Source of the DNA: Candidatus Obscuribacterales bacterium
GTDB taxonomy: Bacteria; Cyanobacteriota; Vampirovibrionia; Obscuribacterales; Obscuribacteraceae
Reading direction: 5' to 3'
Length of the DNA: 64,000 bases
Assembly (NCBI GenBank): GCA_019744775.1
Contig: JAIETZ010000003.1
Location: 186,001 to 250,000 of the forward strand
Shown piece after piece: positions 59,243 to 64,000 of this stretch; the first letter of the stretch is position 1; each line of letters starts with the position of its first letter. The notes under the pieces were generated by a model. It was not told the DNA's origin, did not search any database, and worked only from the letters and a program-made list of their open reading frames with translations. The position numbers and the translations under genes were made by a program.

Positions 59243-60612
59243 TATCGAATCTCTAAGCGCTGTGATAGATGAGAGGAGAATGTGTTTTTTGGATCGTATT
59301 TTGCTTTGACCTTTTGCCATTCGTCAAAACGTGGATACATTTTGCGAAATCCATCTGCAGAAAGAAATGCATCTTTTGCTAAATAGATTCTGCCGCCGTA
59401 GTTCAATACAACGGATTCAAGTTCCTTGAGGAAATCAAATAAGCCATCTTTAACGGCGATGTCCAAAGTTAGCGTGTAGCCGGGTCTCGGGAAAGACAAC
59501 CAGCCATCTTGTGGTCCAAATCTTTTCAATACTGCCAAGAAAGAACCCCAGCCGTTTTCGCTGGACAGGGTGAGCAATGTTTTCAATGCTTCGCGGCTGG
59601 TTTCTTCAGGAAATACCGTTTGATGTTGAATGAATCCTCTCTTGCCATAGAGTCTGTTCCAAGAGCCGATGGCATCCAGTGGGAAGAAGTAAGATTCGAA
59701 ATTAGCGATACCTTTGTGGTGATCGCTCATTTGTTTGGCATAGAAAAGTGAATTGAAGGTGCCCATCGTAAATGGATTCAATAGCCAATCAGGAGAATCA
59801 ATTGGTACTTGAATCTGGCGTTTTTCTTTCAGCGAAAGTGGATTGGATAAATGTTTGATTCTTTCGTCGTCTTTTGTAAGAGAGTTGCCTAGCATTAAAA
59901 TACTGCGTCCAAGATCATTGCCGCGTGCCAGGCAGTCTATCCAGGCAACGGAATATTGATAGTCCTTTTCGTGTTGATCGAATAAGGACATAACTGCATC
60001 GAGATTCTTTGCCTTGATTTCAGTCTTTTCTACAAATACAGACTCAATGGGTTTGAGGGTCATCTGCACATCGGTGATGATGCCTGTTAGTCCCATGCCA
60101 CCGACAGTTGCCCAGAAGAGATCGCTGTTTTGTTCTCGGGAGCAAAATACCTTTTCTCCGGAGGCAACAATTACAGTAAAACTTTTGACAAAATTGCAAA
60201 ATGATCCATCGCGGTGATGATTTTTGCCATGGATATCTGCAGCAATTGCGCCGCCGACCGTTACGTATTTGGTGCCGGGCACCACGGCTGGAAACCAACC
60301 TCTTGGTGCAAAAATGTTGATTATCTCTTCCAGCGTTACGCCCGACTCTAAGTGTAAGTCGCCTGAAGTATTGTCGAATGAAGTGAAACGATCAAAGCGC
60401 TCCAGCAAAATGGTGTAGCCATTGTCGTTAATGGAGGCATCACCATAGCTCCGACCTTTGCCGCGAGCGATGAGCGTGTCAGAGTTAGCGTTCTTAACAT
60501 AATTATCGACAGCAGACCAATTTTCAGGGCGCACGGTTTTAGCCTGCACGACCGGGTATCTGCCCCAGCCAGTGAGGGGTCCGCTGTTTACGGCTGACCA
60601 TTGATTCTGCAT
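59242..60612 (-). CDS. dprE1: DprE1-like FAD-dependent sugar oxidase
   Basis: 456 aa. FAD-binding (PCMH) domain with 'ARGKGRSYGDAS', 'PAVVPGTKYVTVGGAIAADI' and 'IHGKNHHRDGSF', the last a DprE1 hallmark. The C-terminal part has 'AKDAFLSADGFRKMYPRFDE', conserved in DprE1. In mycobacteria DprE1 oxidises decaprenyl-phosphoryl-ribose at C2 for arabinan synthesis. Aligned by eye, the position of mycobacterial Cys387 (WNICVDF) is Thr here ('YTLTLDI'). The enzyme probably makes a polyprenyl-phosphate arabinofuranose donor with the coupled DprE2-like gene; the acceptor polymer is unknown. Confidence 0.87.
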   Translation of the reverse strand: MQNQWSAVNSGPLTGWGRYPVVQAKTVRPENWSAVDNYVKNANSDTLIARGKGRSYGDASINDNGYTILLERFDRFTSFDNTSGDLHLESGVTLEEIINIFAPRGWFPAVVPGTKYVTVGGAIAADIHGKNHHRDGSFCNFVKSFTVIVASGEKVFCSREQNSDLFWATVGGMGLTGIITDVQMTLKPIESVFVEKTEIKAKNLDAVMSLFDQHEKDYQYSVAWIDCLARGNDLGRSILMLGNSLTKDDERIKHLSNPLSLKEKRQIQVPIDSPDWLLNPFTMGTFNSLFYAKQMSDHHKGIANFESYFFPLDAIGSWNRLYGKRGFIQHQTVFPEETSREALKTLLTLSSENGWGSFLAVLKRFGPQDGWLSFPRPGYTLTLDIAVKDGLFDFLKELESVVLNYGGRIYLAKDAFLSADGFRKMYPRFDEWQKVKAKYDPKNTFSSHLSQRLEIR

Positions 60613-60720
60613 AGCACGCCTAGAAAGTAGGGATACACTCCGCTAGCCGGACAACTATATCATTGCCATTAGGGTTATTATGTCGAATAGGGTTAATGAA
60701 CGGCGAAAGGGATACAAGGC

Positions 60721-61707
60721 ATGAGCTCGCGTTGGCGCGATAAAGCCTATAAGGCAGAAGCCGCCCTGGATGAGGGGAATCTCAACCAGGCAGAGAGTTT
60801 GCTGCACCAAGCTGTGGATGCTAAGGTGCTGGAAGGCTTCGAGGATATCGAGCTGGCTGAGCTGTTAAGCAAGTTGGCCCTAATTCATCTGGCTCAAGGT
60901 AAAGGCGATATGGTCGAGCCTCTTCTTAAGCGCTCCCTGAAGATTCGCCAGAGAGAAATGGGAGACGAAGCCCATGGTGAAGTGGTTTTGGCGCTAAATG
61001 ACCTCGCGGCTTTTTACCATCGCGTGGGACAGTATGGACAGGCAGAAAAGCTTTACGTCGAAGCTCTGCAAGTACTTATTCAAATTTTCGGTGATGACAG
61101 CAATGCTTTAGTTGCGTGTCTTACTAACTTGGCACAGTTTTTCAGGCAAATTGGAAAGTACAAGGAAGCCGAAGAGCAATTTCGTAAAGCGCTTGAGATT
61201 TTGGAAAAAGGAAAAGGTGCTGATCATCACGAAGTTGGTCTGGCGCTTAACAACTTAGGCATGTTGTGTAAACAACAAGGCAGATTTGTTGAAGCAGAGA
61301 CGTATTACAAAAGAGCCCTTGCGATATTCGAAAAGGGTAAAGGTAAATATTCAAAAGAAGAAGCTACGATGTTGAACAATATGGGTTTGTTATATTGTTC
61401 GCAAAACAAATTCATCGAAGCAGAAGTTGTCTTCTGGCGCGCAGTAGAAATTTACGAGAAGTCGCTCGGGCCAGATCATCCTGAAGTGGCAAAACGTATG
61501 GCAACTTTAGCTGGTGTGTATTTTGCTCTGGGCAATTACGAAAAGGCGTTAGGGCTTTACGAATGGGCGATGAAAACCATCGAAAAAGCCAAGGGAGCTG
61601 ACGATCCAAGCGTGCAGAGATTGCATGCATGTGTGAATTTGTGTCAGCGGGCCATTCAAAAAGACGACATTAGTCACGAAGAAATTGGAGTCATCTGGCG
61701 CGGTTAA
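60721..61707 (+). CDS. TPR protein of kinesin-light-chain type
   Basis: 328 aa of 42-residue TPR units (TPR_12/kinesin-light-chain type, such as 'VGLALNNLGMLCKQQGRFVE', and 'AEKLYVEALQVL'), about six or seven in a row between residues 15 and 310. No signal peptide, so cytoplasmic. A scaffold for protein contacts; partner unknown. It is divergent from dprE1, 108 bp away, and 82 bp ahead of the TolC-like gene. Confidence 0.85.
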   Translation: MSSRWRDKAYKAEAALDEGNLNQAESLLHQAVDAKVLEGFEDIELAELLSKLALIHLAQGKGDMVEPLLKRSLKIRQREMGDEAHGEVVLALNDLAAFYHRVGQYGQAEKLYVEALQVLIQIFGDDSNALVACLTNLAQFFRQIGKYKEAEEQFRKALEILEKGKGADHHEVGLALNNLGMLCKQQGRFVEAETYYKRALAIFEKGKGKYSKEEATMLNNMGLLYCSQNKFIEAEVVFWRAVEIYEKSLGPDHPEVAKRMATLAGVYFALGNYEKALGLYEWAMKTIEKAKGADDPSVQRLHACVNLCQRAIQKDDISHEEIGVIWRG

Positions 61708-61789
61708 AGGTAATTCTTTTCTTTTTCCAATAGAATATTCAATGCCCCCTTTCGGCTGACAAATTAAAGTGCTTTTTGGTCAGGTAGTG

Positions 61790-63247
61790 ATGAAGTATTC
61801 ATCGGCAATATGGCTCAGCTGTATTGCTGTGATTTGTCTTGCCATCTGCCAGCCATGTTTTGCTCTCACTAATGAGGGCAGGGTTACCGAATACAGCTTT
61901 TTGCCTGAGCCATTGAAGCCGGCATATACGTTGAGCGAAGCGGTCAATGAGGCGTTACGGAATTTCCCGTCTATTCGTGCTGCCCGTTTTAAATTAAAAG
62001 CTGCTGCTGCCGAAATTACCCTAGCTAAAACTGAATACCTGCCGAATCTTGATGTGCTGGCTCAAGAGATATTCACCAGCCATAACATTGTCGCCGGCAC
62101 AATCATTCCGCAGGTTTTGGATGTTATTCCAATTCAATCCGGAAGTGCATCAGGCAATACCGGAAAAGGTTATTTCTCATCTAACCAAGGTATAGGTGCG
62201 TCATGGTTAGCTCTGGACTTTGGACTTCGTCGAGCAAACGTCAAATTAGCACATGCTGCAACCACGCAAGCAGAACAGAGTTTAAAATTGACGGAATTGG
62301 ATGTTGCTTTTCAAGCTGCAGAAAGTTATCTCGATATGATTGCTGCCGAGCAAACAATTAGAGCAGCGCGTGCCACAGTCGATCGAATGAAAGCAAATGT
62401 GTTGGCAATACACACGTATGTGGACAATGGTCTACGTCCTGGTGTTGATGCTTCAAGAGCCGACTATGAGCTTTCAGCAGCACGCATTGCGCTAATAGAT
62501 GCAGAGCAAGCTACAGAATTGGCGCGCGTTGATTTGGCAGAAAAAATGGGAGTTGCAGGTACTTACGTCAATATCGATCCGGATCCAATTATTAGAGCGC
62601 CGAGTCCAAAGTTTGATGCCAGACCGGTTGAGTTGAGCAAGCATCCGTTGGCGCTCTTGCGATCATCCGTTGTCACAACAGCCACAGCTAAAGTTAAGGT
62701 GATTGATAAGACTTGGTATCCGCACCTTTGGTTGCATGGCAATTTCTGGGGTAGAGGTTCCAATGCTCCAGGCGGTGTCGGTACACCAATCGGTGGCGGC
62801 ATATTACCGCAAGCAATGAATTACATGGTTGGTGCGTCTTTAAGTTTCCCAATTATGGATTACTTTGAAATTAAGGCTAAACGCAAAAACGCATTCAATG
62901 AAGAGTTAGCGGAGAAAGCTAACTTCGATCTAGCGATGCAGATACTTGAGCAAAAGGATGCGCGTGCACGTGTGCTTCTAACAGAAGCAAGACGCGTAGC
63001 TGACGAAACACCTATTATGGTCAAAGCTGCTCGTGAAAACGCTGTGAAGACAGTTGAAAGATACAAAGTTGGATTGGCAAACATCGTAAACGTGTCGGAA
63101 GCAGAACGCATTCTGGCACGTGCTGAGGTCGATGATGCTCTTGCCCAGGTTCGAGTATGGAAAGCAATTCTGGCTACAGGATATGTACAAGGTGATTTGC
63201 GTCCGTTCTTGAAGATAGTTAGTGCAGCGGAGGGCAAATACCGGTGA
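61790..63247 (+). CDS. TolC-like outer-membrane efflux channel
   Basis: 485 aa. Signal peptide ('LSCIAVICLAICQPCFA'), then two OEP repeats typical of TolC: 'LSEAVNEALRNFPSIRAARF', 'AAAAEITLAKTEYLPNLDVL', and helical hairpins with 'TVERYKVGLANIVNVSEAER'. It forms a trimeric channel through the outer membrane. ATG 61790 with AGG 5 nt upstream is chosen over a GTG at 61769. Its stop overlaps the start of the RND gene by GTGA, so the two are coupled. Confidence 0.92.
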   Translation: MKYSSAIWLSCIAVICLAICQPCFALTNEGRVTEYSFLPEPLKPAYTLSEAVNEALRNFPSIRAARFKLKAAAAEITLAKTEYLPNLDVLAQEIFTSHNIVAGTIIPQVLDVIPIQSGSASGNTGKGYFSSNQGIGASWLALDFGLRRANVKLAHAATTQAEQSLKLTELDVAFQAAESYLDMIAAEQTIRAARATVDRMKANVLAIHTYVDNGLRPGVDASRADYELSAARIALIDAEQATELARVDLAEKMGVAGTYVNIDPDPIIRAPSPKFDARPVELSKHPLALLRSSVVTTATAKVKVIDKTWYPHLWLHGNFWGRGSNAPGGVGTPIGGGILPQAMNYMVGASLSFPIMDYFEIKAKRKNAFNEELAEKANFDLAMQILEQKDARARVLLTEARRVADETPIMVKAARENAVKTVERYKVGLANIVNVSEAERILARAEVDDALAQVRVWKAILATGYVQGDLRPFLKIVSAAEGKYR

Positions 63248-64000
63248 ACCTCATTGGTGGATCGCTTAAACGACCAATAAGCGTTGTTGTTGCCGTAATA
63301 TCCATTGCGCTTGTAGCAGTCATGGCTTTGCGCTCAATGCGTCAGGACGTATTTCCTGATCTGAATATCCCAGCCATTTATGTTATCCAAGGTTATGGCG
63401 GCATGGCACCAGACCAGATGGAGGGTTACTTAACTTCAGTCTACGAACTGTTTTTTTTGTATGTGCCTGGTATTGAACACGTTGAATCTCAGTCAATTCA
63501 AAACGTAGCGCTTATCAAAATTTTCTTCCAGCCTGACACGGATATGGCTGAAGCTATGGCGATGGTTGTGGCGATGAGTAATAGGGCCACCAGTCTTATG
63601 CCTGATGGAACACTTAACCCCTTCGTGCTGCGCTTTGACGCGGGCACGTTGCCGGTAGGAGAGCTTGTGCTTTCTTCGCCAACAGAAACCGTAGAAAAAA
63701 TTCAGGATTTGGCTTATGTGCGAATTAGAACGCAATTAGCAACAGTGCCCGGTGCACAAGCACCACCTCCTTTTGGCGGCAACATTCGCTCCATTATTGT
63801 CAATGTGGATGCCGATAAGCTAAGGCGTTACAACATCTCTGGTAATGAAATTCTCAATGCCCTGGCCACAGGCAATAAAGTTATGCCGGCAGGTAATGTA
63901 AGAACTGGCGATTTGATGCGTATTGCTCCCGTAAATACTGACTTGCCTGATATTCACCAGCTTGACTATTTGCCTATACGTACAGGTGCTGGTCCACAAA
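63244..64000 (+). CDS. RND efflux permease, N-terminal part (runs off the window)
   Basis: GTG start overlapping the TolC-like stop. 252 codons are seen: the first TM ('KRPISVVVAVISIALVAVMA'), then the porter domain with 'RQDVFPDLNIPAIYVIQGYG', 'PDQMEGYLTSVYE' and 'ESQSIQNVALIKIFFQP', as in AcrB/MdtB-type permeases. The remaining three quarters are outside the window, as presumably is an adaptor gene. The substrate cannot be deduced. Confidence 0.9.
   Translation, partial: MNLIGGSLKRPISVVVAVISIALVAVMALRSMRQDVFPDLNIPAIYVIQGYGGMAPDQMEGYLTSVYELFFLYVPGIEHVESQSIQNVALIKIFFQPDTDMAEAMAMVVAMSNRATSLMPDGTLNPFVLRFDAGTLPVGELVLSSPTETVEKIQDLAYVRIRTQLATVPGAQAPPPFGGNIRSIIVNVDADKLRRYNISGNEILNALATGNKVMPAGNVRTGDLMRIAPVNTDLPDIHQLDYLPIRTGAGPQ

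Noticed and set aside
1-64000. CRISPR arrays, rRNA genes, prophage or insertion sequences
   Set aside because: No spaced direct repeats, no rRNA sequence, no transposase, integrase or phage structural gene was seen on either strand.

Overview
The window reads as chromosomal DNA of a Gram-negative-type bacterium (TolC-like channel, two RND pumps, MlaC-like protein, signal peptides throughout), of moderate GC and with many TTG/GTG starts. Several points suggest a non-photosynthetic relative of the cyanobacteria (Melainabacteria/Vampirovibrionia type): a sigF-type sigma factor beside pilT, coaD followed directly by a DivIVA/Cdv3-like coiled-coil gene, a RecG with a long N-terminal extension, DUF4388 and many TPR proteins, and no photosynthesis gene. 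This placement is inference. Metabolism looks mixed or fermentative: pyruvate kinase, bifunctional AdhE, citrate synthase, superoxide dismutase and rubrerythrin.

Layout. 1-6.4 kb: end of a FAD-dependent oxidoreductase gene, then (minus strand) a SWIM/SNF2 helicase followed by a pyruvate kinase that carries four MshEN-like repeats at its N-terminus. 6.4-9.4 kb: a structured leader RNA with an intrinsic terminator, Fe/Mn superoxide dismutase, and a CHASE3-PAS histidine kinase. 9.5-13.6 kb: an HTH/coiled-coil protein, a SelW-like selenoprotein gene with an in-frame TGA, cmk, and a Ski2-like helicase. 13.7-16.3 kb: tRNA-Pro, a hypothetical gene, pilT and a SigF-type sigma factor. 16.4-24 kb: histidine kinase, coaD and coiled-coil gene, class-A-fold serine hydrolase, SpoIIM/RDD membrane pair, citrate synthase. 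24-31 kb: orphan N6-adenine DNA methyltransferase and an HME-type RND pump with its adaptor. 31-37.6 kb: an ABC exporter with an MlaC-like protein, a STAS protein and AdhE. 37.8-46.9 kb: giant TPR protein, DUF4239 protein, matrixin-like protease, nagB, cyclophilin, an uncatalogued mini-lipoprotein, a DUF4143 ATPase, an SGNH-like protein and L28. 47-54 kb: MglA-like GTPase, recG, a cyclic-nucleotide-binding/DUF4388 protein and a 17-odd-repeat TPR protein. 54.3-58.5 kb: putrescine aminotransferase, a secreted Lys/Ala-rich protein, family-5 uracil-DNA glycosylase, a VOC protein, rubrerythrin and a Fur/PerR regulator; the last two share an operator-like box. 58.5-64 kb: DprE2/DprE1-like pair, TPR protein, and a TolC-RND efflux operon that runs off the end.

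The two most unusual items are (a) the SelW-like gene at 10259-10594, where a CxxU motif is encoded by an in-frame TGA with a SECIS-like hairpin at the expected distance, and (b) the pyruvate kinase joined to repeats of the type that bind cyclic di-GMP in MshE. Other points of note are the leader RNA upstream of the dismutase, two perfect copies of a PerR-type box, a Thr at the DprE1 drug-target cysteine, and two families of dispersed palindromic repeats. Genes are tightly packed, with several convergent pairs overlapping by 4-32 bp.
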